A stretch of DNA of 64,000 nucleotides from Paenibacillus amylolyticus (GTDB taxonomy: Bacteria; Bacillota; Bacilli; Paenibacillales; Paenibacillaceae). Position 1 is the first letter of the stretch. Every line of letters begins with the position of its first letter. The translations under genes were made by a program, and so were the position numbers. A model generated the notes under the pieces. The model saw only the letters and a program-made list of their open reading frames with translations. It made no database searches and was not told the DNA's origin. Shown piece by piece: positions 9,258-20,368 of this stretch. The stretch covers positions 124,001 to 188,000 of the forward strand of contig NZ_CP121451.1 in assembly GCF_029689945.1 (NCBI RefSeq), given 5' to 3'.

Positions 9258-12200
9258 TTAGATCAGATCTGACTTCTGCAGCAATCTCTGCATGATTGTC
9301 GCAATCTCGGCACGTGTGATCTTACCTTTTGGTGCCAATAAAGACTGGCTGCGACCCTGTACAAGACCGTACTTCACGCTGTCCGCTGCACTGCTGCGTG
9401 CCCATGAGGATACAGTAGTCTCATCTTGGAACATCTGGAGCGTGGCATCTAAAGACTCTGCGTTCAGGCTATCTTTTAATCCGGTAATCGTCATCGCTTT
9501 CGCCAATATAACCATCGCTTGTTCTCTTGTAATCGTTTCATTAGGATGGAAAGTCCCATCTTCGAAGCCGTTAATCAGCTCATAAGCATGTGCTGTACGG
9601 ATAGCACCATTGTACCAATCCTCGGTCTTCACATCCGAAAATGGAGTTTCCCCATTCTCCGGACGAAGTCCCAGACCACGAACAACGATGGCAGCGAACT
9701 CTGCACGGGTCACGGCTCGATCAGGATTGAAGGTGCCATTGCCAACACCTTCCACAATCATGCGAGATCCCATATCATTCACAGCATCTTTAGCCCAATG
9801 ATTCGTTACGTCTGCAAATTGTAGCGGATGCCATACCACTGCATATGTGCTGTTGGTCAAACTGTTAATCTGAGCTTCGTATCTTCCATTGTTCTGACGT
9901 ACTTTGGTCGGTACATGGCGAACCGTTCCGTCCGGCTCCACGACAACGCCGGTTGTAATCTTGTTAGGATCTACGTCGTCTGGAATAGCTATCGTTCTTT
10001 CGACGTAGGCATCGAAATTTTTGACTTCGATTATGTTATCTCCATGAACAGCATTCACCGTAAAGTTTAGAGGCTGGGCAACCAGTGTTAACTCCCCTTG
10101 TGCTGCTGCACGCTCTACCATCTCGGATTCAACTGATGTTGGAGACGCAATTTCAATCCTCACCTTGATCTCCTGCAAATCTGTGGACCCTTCCATTTGA
10201 GCAGCAATCTCCCCAATACGAATCTGCCCTGCAGGAACAGTATATGAAGCCTGCTCTGTTTTGAATTCCAGAACAGCTTGATACTCTTCCATCGTTTTAA
10301 TCATCTCGCCTGTAAGCTCACCCAAAAAGACGTCGTACGTTTGATTAATGGGAATGGTGACAACCGCATGTTGTCCTTCCGCTGCCAATCTGTCATTCAG
10401 CTTCTGCTGATCGACGACAATTGTCAATGCGGTTTGTTGGTCACGCCGGGATATGCTTGCTTGTCCGGCATTCTCCACTTTCCCATTAACCAGAATATTG
10501 ACGCCTGTAGTTGGTGGTGTGACAGGTGTTATTCCTGGGGTTGATGGAACCTGTGTTACAGGCGGATTGGTTGACGGAGCAGAGGCCGCTGCAGGCACAA
10601 CTGCATTGGACCTGGCCGAATCTGCACTTTTGCCTGCGCCGTTAATGGCTTTCACCGTAAACGTATAGCTTGTTCCGTTACTCAATCCCGGTACTGTTAT
10701 TGGACTGGCAGTACCTGTAATGATCATATTCCCGGGCGATACAGTCACTTCGTATCCTGTAATTGGACTTCCACCATTCTGAACTGGCGCTGCAAATCTC
10801 ACAATGGCTTGTCCGTTGCCCGAAGTCGCTGTCACATCTGTTGGCGATCCCGGAACGCTTGATGGAATAACACTTACTTGATTGGAGGCTTCACTAAGCC
10901 CTCCCTTATTCTCTGCTTTTACAACAAAGTAATAAGTCTTGCCATTAACCAGCTCAGGAATGGTATAAGGTGATGATGCCTCGGCTGTGATTTCAACCCT
11001 ATGATCCGGATCATCATCTGTTGCCATGTAAATTCGGTACTCTACATCGGGTTCCGTTTCCCATTTTAACGTGGTATGACCATCCCCAGGTTCAGCTGTC
11101 AGATTCCGAGGATTGGCTGGTACATTAGGCAGATTAACCGCCTGTGTTACTTTGAAAGTGACTGGTACCATGAGATCTGCTGTCAACGTAACGGTAGCTG
11201 TATATGTTCCTGCGGGCAATCCGTCCTTGGCATGGAGAGTGAACTCTGTCTGATCCCCAGCGATCAATTCAGTATCCGGCTGCGTAATAACAAAGGCATC
11301 CGAATCATGCCCGCTCAGAGAGGCAGATAAATGAACCAGATTTCCTGTTCCCGTATGCTGAATGGACACGGTGTTCGTTTCCTGGGTACCAGATTCATAA
11401 TCGAGCATGAGCGGTTCCAATGTGCGATCTTCAATCGGAGCAATCGTATACGTTGGAGCCGCTGTCACCGTGAGAACCATGCTGCCTTTTTTGCTGATAT
11501 CTGCTGTGGAGGTCGCGTAAATGGTATATTCTCCTGGCTCAGCGTCGGCTTCTACCGTAACATAACCAGCATCGCTGACCTTCACCTTGTTGGTTGCATC
11601 GCTACTGCTCCACGTCACCGTTACATCGGCTCCGCCTACGGTATCTACCGTTGCCGTCAGTTGTCTGCTCTCTCCCTGCATAAGACTGTCCGTCATCGGG
11701 TTAACCGTGACGCTGTTCACAGCCGGTGCATACGTCACCTTAATGGTTGCCGTTGCAACCTTGGTTAGATCGTACGCGGATGTCGCTGTAATCACATAGT
11801 CCCCTGGCACGGCATCGGAAGCAACGCTAACCTTCCCCGTGCTGCTTACGGTTACCTTGTTGCTGGAATCGTTGCTCGCCCACATCACGGAAGAATCAGC
11901 TCCACCTACCGCAGTTACCGTCGCAATGAGTTGCTCGCTTTCTCCTTGTGCGACATTAACATTTTCCGGATTGACAGTGATATTGTGAATAGCTGGCGCA
12001 TACATCACTGTAACGGTTGCCCTTCCCGTCTTGCTGCTGTCTTCAATCGATGTAGCTGTTATCGTATAGTCCCCTGGTACAGCATCTACTGCAGCCGTTA
12101 CGAAGCCGGTATCACTTACAGAGACTTTGCCGGTTAGATCACTGCTGCTCCATGTTACCTCCGTCGAAGCTCCACCAACTGCCTCAACGATTGCCTCTAA

Positions 12201-14389
12201 CTGTGTACCATCTCCTTGCACGATGCTTGCTGGATCAGGCGAAACGATAACTCCGTTTACTGCTGGTGCATACGTCACCGTAATGTTTGCTGTACCCACC
12301 TTACTGCTGTCTACCGTCGAAGTTGCCGTAATCGTGTAGTTCCCTGGCACAGCGTCTGCTGCAACCGTCACGAAGCCGGTATCACTTACCTCAACCTTGT
12401 GATCCGTATCACTACTGGCCCATGTCACCGTTGCTCCCGCCCCACCTACAGCGTTTACCGTTGCGACCAGTTGTCTGCTCTCTCCTTGCATCAAACTGTC
12501 GGTATCTGGGCTAACACTAACGCTATTAACCGCTGGTGCATAGGTGACCGTAATGACCGCTGATTCTCTCTTTCCCGTATCATAAGTGGAAGATGCTGTA
12601 ATGGTATAGTCACCCGGTTCAGCATCCGATGCCACACTAACCTTCCCCGCTGCATCTACCGTTACTTTGTTACTGAGATCACTGCTATGCCAGCTTACCG
12701 TGTCTGGCGCTCCACCCACGGCTACTACCGTTGCCGTTAACTGGGTGCTCCCCCCTGCATCAGGCTATCCGTACTTGGATTAACGGTTATGCTCTGAACT
12801 GCCGGTGCATATGTCACCGTAACGGTTGATGTTGCTGTCTTGGTACTATCGAACGTGGAAGTCGCCGTGATGATGTAATTACCTGGTGTTGCGTCCCGTG
12901 CAACCGTAACTAAGCCCGTAGCATTAATTGCGACCTTGTTCGTTGCATCACTACTGCTCCATGTCACCGTCGTTGGCGCCTCTCCTACGGCGTTAACAGC
13001 AGCCGATAGTTGTCTGCTACCACCCTGCATTGTACTTGTCGTGATTGGGCTCACAGTTACACTAGTGACGCTTGGTGGAGGCGGCGGCGTAAACTGTGCT
13101 GCTCTAATATTTACTACTGTTCTGTCATTCTCGTCCCACACCGCATACAGCGCGCCATTCATTGCTGTTATGGCAGGATTCCTGGCGGTTTTAGTTCCAA
13201 ATACATTTAGTCCACCATTTCTTCCATTTTCGGCTAGGACCCATCCATTGCCGTTATACTTTTTCACGCGGATTTTTAGAATGGGAACTCCGTTCACCCA
13301 TTCATTTGAATTTTCAGACCAAATGGCATATAACTCATTATTCAAACTCGCTAACTGAACCTCAAATGCGCGCAAACCTATATTTACATTGATTCCGTAT
13401 TCGCCATCACCATCAATATTAGTCCAGGTCGTGCCGTCGAATTTCTTAACACGAATTTGATCATCCGTGCTATATTGACCCCACGAGCTTCCACCCATGC
13501 AACGTACAATTGATCATTCATAACACTTAAGACCGGGGTTATTGCGTTGTTCCAACTAACCTTGTTCAATCCAGCTCCACCATCTACTACTGTCCAATTG
13601 TTGCCATCATACTTCTTAGCACGCACCGTATTGAAACCGTTACTCACTTTTTCAGACCATAGTGCATATAAATCATCACCATATACAGCCATGACTGGAC
13701 TACCTGCCCCACTACCTGGACTCACATTCAACCCATCTACTCCACCGCCATCGAGGCTTGTCCAAGTCGTACCATTGAATTTTTTGGCACGAATCTTAGC
13801 TGCTTCTTGCCACATTGCATACAACTCGCCTTTATATGCAGTCAATTTTGGACTTAATGCTGTGATGGAAGGATTTTCATTGATCCCGGCAGGGTTTCCC
13901 CCTTCGGCATTTGTCCAGCTCGTACCATCATATTTTTTGACCCGAACTTGTGCAGTATAAGAAGCATTTCTCTCTAACCAAGTCACATACAGCGCATTGT
14001 CATAAACAGCTAGTGCTGGAGACTCAACATCTCTGATGACATCGTAATTTATACCATATGTTGGGTGCCCCCATCAACACTAACCCAATTTGAGCCGTTA
14101 AACTTTTTAACTCTGATCTGGCCAACCGTAGGTGTACTTTGAATGGTTTCTCGCCATGCCACATATATCTCACCATTCCATTCCACTATGGCAGGTTTTT
14201 CGCCCCTCATGGCTGAATTCACATTGATGCCAGTTGCTCCATTCCCATCAATGATCGACCAGCCAGATGCCGCCGAAGTGACGCCGCCTCCAATCACCAG
14301 GGATGGTATAAATAGAATGATGGCTAGAAACAGATGTGCCATTCTTCGAAAATTTCCTTTTTTCTTACTTGCTCCCCCACTGAAAGCAT
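9258..14389 (-). pseudogene. Large secreted SLH-domain surface protein, three frameshifts
   Basis: The four open frames read as one cell-surface protein of about 1,700 residues. In order it has a signal peptide (about residues 17-40), repeats of the type RVKKYDGTSWTN with ALYAVWSE (probably a beta-propeller), six Ig-like repeats of about 90 residues, fibronectin-III-like domains, a domain common in Paenibacillus surface proteins, and three C-terminal SLH domains (for example FADVTNHWAKDAVNDMGSR). SLH domains hold proteins to the wall through secondary cell-wall polymers. ATG 14389 has GGGGGAG before it and adds 16 residues ahead of a weaker ATG. Breaks lie near 14060, at 13489 and in a C6 run at 12750-12755; each is repaired by a small indel, so errors are likely. 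Confidence 0.85.
11440..13090 (-). repeat. Six tandem Ig-like coding repeats of about 270 bp
   Basis: A recurring segment near GCATACGTCACCGTAA appears at about 11,730, 12,000, 12,270, 12,540 and 12,810, a period close to 270 bp. Each copy encodes one Ig-like domain with the pattern SV.V.P.TDSLMQG and VTWSSSD.TNKV. Confidence 0.85.
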
Positions 14390-14562
14390 GACATGTCTCC
14401 CCCTCTGCAATATCAAATCAAATACATTCTTCTCAGCATAACGGGGCACACCTTAAAAAAACCTTAAAAAATGCTGTTATTCGACTTTATTCGACGACAT
14501 TAACTTTACCTATCCAACCAATTCACATTTTCAGTTAACTCACAATCAAATAAATACAAAAA

Positions 14563-14590
14563 GAGCCCCATCGCAAGTACGATAGGGCCC
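14563..14590 (-). terminator. Rho-independent terminator after the sensor kinase gene
   Basis: GAGCCCCATCG pairs with CGATAGGGCCC apart from one mismatch. On the minus strand the hairpin is followed by TTTTTGTATTT, just after the kinase stop. Confidence 0.75.
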
Positions 14591-14611
14591 ATTGCTATAA
14601 CACATGTTCTC

Positions 14612-17600
14612 TTAAGACAGCACATTCGGAATACGAAAGGAAACGCTTGTTCCACGCCCCAGCTCACTCGTTAGCACCAGTGAAGTGCCGTATTCAAATC
14701 TCAATCGCTTATCGATATTTCGTAAACCAACTCCTTGTTGGACGGTCGATTCGCTATGTTTAAGTAATATCTTCATACGTTCGGGAGGAATTCCGACTCC
14801 GTCATCGGATACAACAAATAACCAATCCTCTTCTGATCTCTCCACTATCAATTTCACTGTCCCGCCTTCAATTCGATCTCCGATGCCGTGGCGAATCGCA
14901 TTTTCGATCAACGGCTGAAGCAGCAACGGCGGTATTTGTAGACGATAAGCTTCTTCAGGAATATCATATTGGAAGCAGATACGGTCTCTAAATCTGGCCT
15001 GCTCAATCTGCACATAGGTTTGAATAAGTTTGAATTCCTCATCAAGTTCGATACGTTTATCCGAATTGCTGAACCGAAAGCTCCCTCGCAAATAATCAGC
15101 CAACGCGATGATCATGTTCCGCGCACGCTCCACATCTGTATAGCTGGAGGCAACGATACTATTAAGAACATTATATAGAAAATGCGGCTTGATCTGCGAT
15201 TGAAGGAACGCCACCTCCATATAAACTGCACGTCCCAGTGATTCCTTCATCGCAAGCAAACTTCCGATTCGAGCTTTCAATTCTTCCAAATCAAACGGTT
15301 TGGGCAAATAGTCGTTTGCTCCAACCTGATATGCAGCCACCTTATCCTGAGGCTGAATTGCCGCAGTAACCATAAGCACCGGTAACTCCAAGAGTGAATA
15401 GCGCTTGCGAATTTCCTGGCATACTTCATATCCGGACATGCCTGGCATCATGAGATCCAGAATGACAAGATCGATTCTGCCCGGTTCCTCGATCTGACGA
15501 AGTGCTTCGTATCCGTCTTTGACCGCGATGATTCGATAGTCATGGGATTGTAGTGTATCCAGCAAGACCTTCAGGTTCACATACTGATCGTCAACGATCA
15601 AAATCGTGCGCTTGCCCTCGGCATTCGCAATATACGGTGTAGGAAACGAATACTCGTTTTCCAAAGGTTGAATGTAGGATAAAGATGAATGTTCAAGGGC
15701 GGCTATATTCTCCTTATTTGACGTTGCCTTCTCCAGCGTAAACATGAATGTCGTCCCTACATCCAGCGTGGAGCTCACGGATAGTGTTCCTCCTTGCAGA
15801 TGGATCAGCTGCTTTGCAATAGACAACCCAAGGCCGGAGCCGCGTTGGCTTATTCCTTCTATCGATTTGAACGGCTCAAAGATATGCGGCATATCCTCCG
15901 GATGAATACCCGCTCCCGTATCCTGTACTTCGAATTGCAACAGCCCTCCTTGTTCCTTCCCGGCAACAATAATTGTTCCGTTCTCTGTATACTTGATTGC
16001 ATTGTCCAGCAGATTGCTAATGACCTGACTCAACCTGATTTCATCAGCATAAGCGAGCGGCAAGTCCGTTGGCACCTGATTGACGAGTTGAATCTCCTTT
16101 TCCGCACTAAGATAAGAGTAGAAACGGATCTGCATCTCTACGACCGAACGAACATCGACTGGTGCCGGATCAATTCTAAGCTCCCCCTGCTTCAGCTTGG
16201 ACAAATCCAGAATGTCATAGACAAGCTGAGAGAGCTTCCTGGTAATATCGATCATCAGCTGAAGTTTCTCTCGCTGCTCTGGCGTAAGAGGTATCTCAGA
16301 ATCATCAAGCATAGACCGGGATATGTTCATCACGCCATGAAGAGGTGTCTTGAATTCGTGTGAGGTGCGTGCGAGAAAATCATCCTTGTGTTTATCCGCC
16401 TCCATCAGCTGTCCCGAGAGCTCCTCTATTCGCTGGAACGCGTTTGAGAAGCGGAGCGACATCAACAGTGCAAGCATGAGCAGTACAAGAAACGGCTCGA
16501 CAGGTGGTAGCGAATAGATTGGAACGCCAAAGTAGACGTTTAAGTTCTGGTTCAACACGAGTGCGTTCAAAGCCATGGCCGCCACAGCCAGATACCAGCT
16601 GCCAGCCACTCTATGCAGAACAGCGTAAACAAACACATACGTGGCGTACAACAAAGCAAACGTGACGTACAGTGACGTCACAAGGCGAAATGGTCCTGTC
16701 GTAATTTGCGTAGCAAAGCCCATATGCAAGAGAAGTAATACAAGCCCTGAGAGTAGTCCTGCTTTGGTAAACCATCTGTAACTGTAGGGACGAAACGCGG
16801 TATAGACATACAGGAAAAATCCCACACCTACCCCGATGGTCAACACCATTTGAATGCGGAAATATAGCCAAAATGGGAATTGACCCACCACATCAAACAA
16901 CACCCTCTCACCACTGACGCTTGTAAATGCTGCGATAAATACACAGACGAGCCCGAATACAACAAGAGACTGATCATTCCTGCGCTGAGAAAATAATCCG
17001 ATAAAATACAGCCCCATGATCAGGAAGGCTGTCAGTGTAACCCAGTCATGTGCTGTCGCGATATCCCGAATTTTCGCAATCTGTTCCGCCTTGCCAATTT
17101 GGATAGACTCTCCAATTCCACTCGTTACCCGGAATTCATGGTTGGCAACTTCGATAACAATATCGTTCCAGCCTGACTTTAGAGCGAAATAACTGACATA
17201 TGGCTTGTTAAGCGCCCAATAATCGTCATTGTAATCGGGTTGCCCGCTCGAACCTACAACTTGTCCATTCACTACAAGCCTGTTGGAGATTAGAATGGCT
17301 GCTGTCTTTATTCCGTATATCACGCTATCGTCATCGATTAAAAGCCTCAACCGATACGTTGCCACACCCAACGTATCCATCTGTCTGGACCACGATCCCG
17401 GCACCTGAATGAACGAAGGAGCTTCATCACCCGCTTCATCAGAATTGAGAGGATGGCTGAAGATCAGCCGATTCGGGTAAAACTCCCATTGCCCGTCCAG
17501 CCGGACGACACCCTTCTCCTGAAATGCCCAGTCGGTCAAGTCTATGGCTCCATTGGCCGCGATCGGCATTGTTTTCTTGTTAACTGTGAAGTATGTCAAC

Positions 17601-17665
17601 ATCATGCCGTACGTCGCGAACAACATCGTTAATGTAATAAGGACCGCAACGATTTTGCGTTTCAT
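14612..17665 (-). CDS. 7TM hybrid sensor histidine kinase with two kinase cores
   Basis: This 1,017-residue membrane sensor has an N-terminal membrane anchor, an extracellular jelly-roll-like domain (about 40-190) and seven membrane segments (about 205-410). A classical HisKA/HATPase core follows, with phospho-acceptor H near 438 in SHEFKTPLHGVMN. Next is a receiver (ILIVDDQYVN, phospho-acceptor D near 736 in LVILDLMMPGMSG). A second, LytS/YpdA-type kinase core ends the protein, with QSQIKPHFLYNVLNS near 826, then LIENAIRHG and DDGVGIPPERM. The ligand is unknown. The ATG overlaps the response regulator stop (ATGA), so the two are coupled and probably form a signalling pair. Confidence 0.93.
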   Translation of the reverse strand: MKRKIVAVLITLTMLFATYGMMLTYFTVNKKTMPIAANGAIDLTDWAFQEKGVVRLDGQWEFYPNRLIFSHPLNSDEAGDEAPSFIQVPGSWSRQMDTLGVATYRLRLLIDDDSVIYGIKTAAILISNRLVVNGQVVGSSGQPDYNDDYWALNKPYVSYFALKSGWNDIVIEVANHEFRVTSGIGESIQIGKAEQIAKIRDIATAHDWVTLTAFLIMGLYFIGLFSQRRNDQSLVVFGLVCVFIAAFTSVSGERVLFDVVGQFPFWLYFRIQMVLTIGVGVGFFLYVYTAFRPYSYRWFTKAGLLSGLVLLLLHMGFATQITTGPFRLVTSLYVTFALLYATYVFVYAVLHRVAGSWYLAVAAMALNALVLNQNLNVYFGVPIYSLPPVEPFLVLLMLALLMSLRFSNAFQRIEELSGQLMEADKHKDDFLARTSHEFKTPLHGVMNISRSMLDDSEIPLTPEQREKLQLMIDITRKLSQLVYDILDLSKLKQGELRIDPAPVDVRSVVEMQIRFYSYLSAEKEIQLVNQVPTDLPLAYADEIRLSQVISNLLDNAIKYTENGTIIVAGKEQGGLLQFEVQDTGAGIHPEDMPHIFEPFKSIEGISQRGSGLGLSIAKQLIHLQGGTLSVSSTLDVGTTFMFTLEKATSNKENIAALEHSSLSYIQPLENEYSFPTPYIANAEGKRTILIVDDQYVNLKVLLDTLQSHDYRIIAVKDGYEALRQIEEPGRIDLVILDLMMPGMSGYEVCQEIRKRYSLLELPVLMVTAAIQPQDKVAAYQVGANDYLPKPFDLEELKARIGSLLAMKESLGRAVYMEVAFLQSQIKPHFLYNVLNSIVASSYTDVERARNMIIALADYLRGSFRFSNSDKRIELDEEFKLIQTYVQIEQARFRDRICFQYDIPEEAYRLQIPPLLLQPLIENAIRHGIGDRIEGGTVKLIVERSEEDWLFVVSDDGVGIPPERMKILLKHSESTVQQGVGLRNIDKRLRFEYGTSLVLTSELGRGTSVSFRIPNVLS

Positions 17666-18809
17666 TGCGATGTGCGCCCCGATCCTTCCATCGTCTTCTG
17701 AATCAATACCAACGTCTCCTCCTCCAGTTCTGTACCAATTTGAATGCGCACGGCTTGCTCTAACTGCTGGCTTACACGATACGCCTCACTCCGGTTACCA
17801 AGTTCCAGGTGAATTCGAATCAGCGCACGTCCATCGCTCTCGGAGTCAGGAACAAGTGACAGTATGCGCTGCAAGCTATCCGCTGCAAACAAAAGCTTTC
17901 CTTGGCTACGGTAATGTGCATGCCATTTGCGAAGTGCTCGGACATACAACGATTTGATATCCAACTGTCTGGCAATCGCCCAGTCAAAGTTGCATCCATC
18001 CATATAATCTCCGACGTACATTTCGTTCATCTGATCATAGTGCAGCTCATTCATGTGATCTTCCGCTATTATTCTGTTTAGCAATGCCTCGAATTGAGAG
18101 ACATCGATTGTAATGTCGTTCAGTTCGGCGGAAAACCCCTGATTTCCCTTCCGGATATGAATCGCTACCTCATGCTCTGTCAAGCTTCTCCGAAGATAAG
18201 AGAGACAGGTGTACAAATACGACTTGGCTTTCTCAAGATCGTAACCCGGCCACAACGCCTCAATAATGACAGCAGCATTTACACGCTTACCTTCATGATG
18301 TATCAGAAAAGCACATAGCTCCCGCTCTTTTTCGTTTTCCAAATGACCTCCTTGCCCGTGTCGCCCAGTGATATGATATGAAATCCTCCGAGAGAACGAA
18401 CTGACGGCTTTGAAGGCTGGTTTGGCTTTGATGGACTGGCCTGCTTGTCAAGATTTTTGGTAATCCGTGCCATCGTAGTCTGTAACCGGCTCACGGTAAA
18501 CGGCTTTAACAAATAATCGGTTGAATCAATCTCAAACGCTTCCAATGCGTATTCGGCATAGGCAGTCGTGAAAATGATCGGCAGCTCAGGTGAAATGCTC
18601 CTTATTCGCCGGGCTGCTTCGGTACCCTTCATACCCGGCATCTGGATATCCAGGAACACGGCATCTACCATGATTCGGTTTAAATCTTCTAGCGCCTGAA
18701 GGGGATTCAGATACCTTCCCGCAATCTCCACATTCCCCATTTGACCAAGCAATATTTCAAGCAGATCCAGTGCATCTTCTTCATCGTCAATCAACATGAC
18801 ATGTATCAT
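17662..18809 (-). pseudogene. Response regulator, REC-wHTH-BTAD (SARP-like), one frameshift
   Basis: Two open frames form one regulator of about 380 residues. The first encodes a receiver domain (MIHVMLIDDEEDALDL, phospho-acceptor in AVFLDIQMPGMKG, conserved K in DYLLKPF). It then enters a winged-helix region and breaks in a T5 run at 18328-18332. One added base joins VIWKTKK to ERELCAFLIHHEGKRV. The second part completes the OmpR-like DNA-binding domain (ALWPGYDLEKAKSYLYTCLS) and a BTAD bundle of TPR-like helices. It probably activates genes when phosphorylated by the adjacent kinase, with which it overlaps by four bases. The break is probably an error. Confidence 0.88.
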
Positions 18810-19026
18810 CGGCTGTTCTCCTTTTCGTTCATGCTAAAGATTGGCGGCCTTGAGTCAATGTTCGCATTCAAGATATATACATATATATCGGGCAGTTGAC
18901 ATCGTCTCTTTAGATTCTGATAGGTTGGTTGCAATTCATCTTGCCGAACTGGAAAAGCTCCTCTAAAATGAAGCTCGACAGGCAGTTAACCTACAGATCG
19001 ACATTCCGAGGAGGCTTGACTTAAAT

Positions 19027-19233
19027 ATGGAAATTTCACTGGATATTATTAAAGATAAAGTCGAATGCTTGCAGGCTTATGACTTTCATGAATTGGCGCG
19101 AGCGATTGAAGAACGAATTGAAATCAATAAGGCATTGATGTTACGTGTGAAGCAGATCCAACATCAAGTAACCTTTGACCCCATTCGTACCAAAATGTTA
19201 TATAGTGCAGTTGTGCATTATGCCGTAGATTAA
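19027..19233 (+). CDS. Small DUF2536-like (YrzA-type) protein
   Basis: This 68-residue protein has LDIIKDKVECLQAYDFHELA near the start and HQVTFDPIRTKMLYSAVVHY near the end. From memory that is close to the DUF2536 family (Bacillus YrzA). Its function is unknown. A GAGGAGG ribosome site lies 12 bases before the ATG. It is probably cytoplasmic. The acetyltransferase gene starts about 70 bases downstream on the same strand, so the two may share a transcript. Confidence 0.65.
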   Translation: MEISLDIIKDKVECLQAYDFHELARAIEERIEINKALMLRVKQIQHQVTFDPIRTKMLYSAVVHYAVD

Positions 19234-19303
19234 ATGAACCAAGATTGGCAGTTGCTCTCAGCCATTTTATGTAGTCACTTTTGAGGATTAAGGAGAACAC
19301 ACC

Positions 19304-20185
19304 ATGCAGGATTTGATCTTTACGAAGAACTATAAAAATAATGACACACTTCGAACAAGTTTTTTTGAACTTGCTGCCGATACTTTTGATATTGATTTTG
19401 AGAATTGGTACCAACACGGATGCTGGGGCGAAAACTACATCCCTTTTTCATTTGTGGACGGGGATCAGGTTATTGCCAACGCTTCCGTTAACATCCTTGA
19501 GCTCATCATTCACGGGGAGAAGAAAAAAGCGATTCAAATCGGCACGGTGATGACACATCCCGACTATCGAGGGAAAGGGCTATCCACTCGTTTAATGAAC
19601 CAGATTTTAGAGGAATACGACAACAAGTACGATCTCATGTACCTTTTTGCCAACGAATCGGTGCTTGATTTTTACCCCAAGTTTGGTTTTAAACCGGTGG
19701 AAGAACAGCTTTTTTCAATGGATTATACGGCAAAAAAATCGACCAAACCGGCGAACCTTCGGAAACTCGATGTTGCTAACGCGGATGATTTACAACTTAT
19801 TCAACAATTTGCATTGGAAAGACTGCCTGTTTCGCAACATTTCGGAACCGCCCAGACGCAAGGCATACTCCTGTTTTACTGCCTGAATGTGTTCAGTAAC
19901 GATATTTATCACCTGGTAGATGAAAGCGCCATCGTGATTTATCAGAAGCAAGACAATCATATGGACCTCTTTGACGTTATTTGTTTAAACGAAATCCGTA
20001 TGACAGATATTTTACATCAGATTGCAGATGAGGATACAGAGACCATAACCTTCCATTTCACACCGGATGCAACAGAACACCTCGTTCTGAAAAGTACCCT
20101 CACCAATGAAGGTTTATTTGTAAGAACCCCTGGTGAGCATCTCTACCCGGTGCAAGTTAAACATCCGATGACTTCAATCGCTTAA
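19304..20185 (+). CDS. GNAT-family N-acetyltransferase (Eis-like)
   Basis: This is a 293-residue cytoplasmic enzyme expected to transfer an acetyl group from acetyl-CoA to an amine. The N-terminal GNAT fold shows the acetyl-CoA loop in IGTVMTHPDYRGKGLSTRLM, then YLFANESVLDFYPKFGFKPV. The following 150 residues (NADDLQLIQQFALERLP onward) form a second domain, as in Eis-like enhanced-survival acetyltransferases. A ribosome site (AAGGAG) precedes the ATG. A weak hairpin follows the gene. The acceptor cannot be told from sequence. Confidence 0.85.
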   Translation: MQDLIFTKNYKNNDTLRTSFFELAADTFDIDFENWYQHGCWGENYIPFSFVDGDQVIANASVNILELIIHGEKKKAIQIGTVMTHPDYRGKGLSTRLMNQILEEYDNKYDLMYLFANESVLDFYPKFGFKPVEEQLFSMDYTAKKSTKPANLRKLDVANADDLQLIQQFALERLPVSQHFGTAQTQGILLFYCLNVFSNDIYHLVDESAIVIYQKQDNHMDLFDVICLNEIRMTDILHQIADEDTETITFHFTPDATEHLVLKSTLTNEGLFVRTPGEHLYPVQVKHPMTSIA

Positions 20186-20231
20186 CAACTTATATAGTAG
20201 TGCCTACACCAGCCATACTTTCAAAAGATCA

Positions 20232-20262
20232 AAAAGGAGCGGGTTTCCCCTGCTCCTTCGTT
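20232..20262 (+). terminator. Probable terminator after the acetyltransferase gene
   Basis: AAGGAGCGGG pairs imperfectly with CCCTGCTCCTT. The T tract is short, so this is a weaker call than the others. Confidence 0.45.
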
Positions 20263-20368
20263 ATGTGAAACTTCTTTCTCTCATCAAACGTAAATTCACA
20301 AGGTATAATGAAAAAAGATGGCCCGTTCAGCATGATCTTATCACCATCATAATGAAGGAGGGACATTC

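Noticed and set aside
18897..18925. TTGACA-like promoter before the DUF2536-like gene
   Set aside because: The -35 is perfect, but the -10 at the right spacing (GATAGG) is poor.
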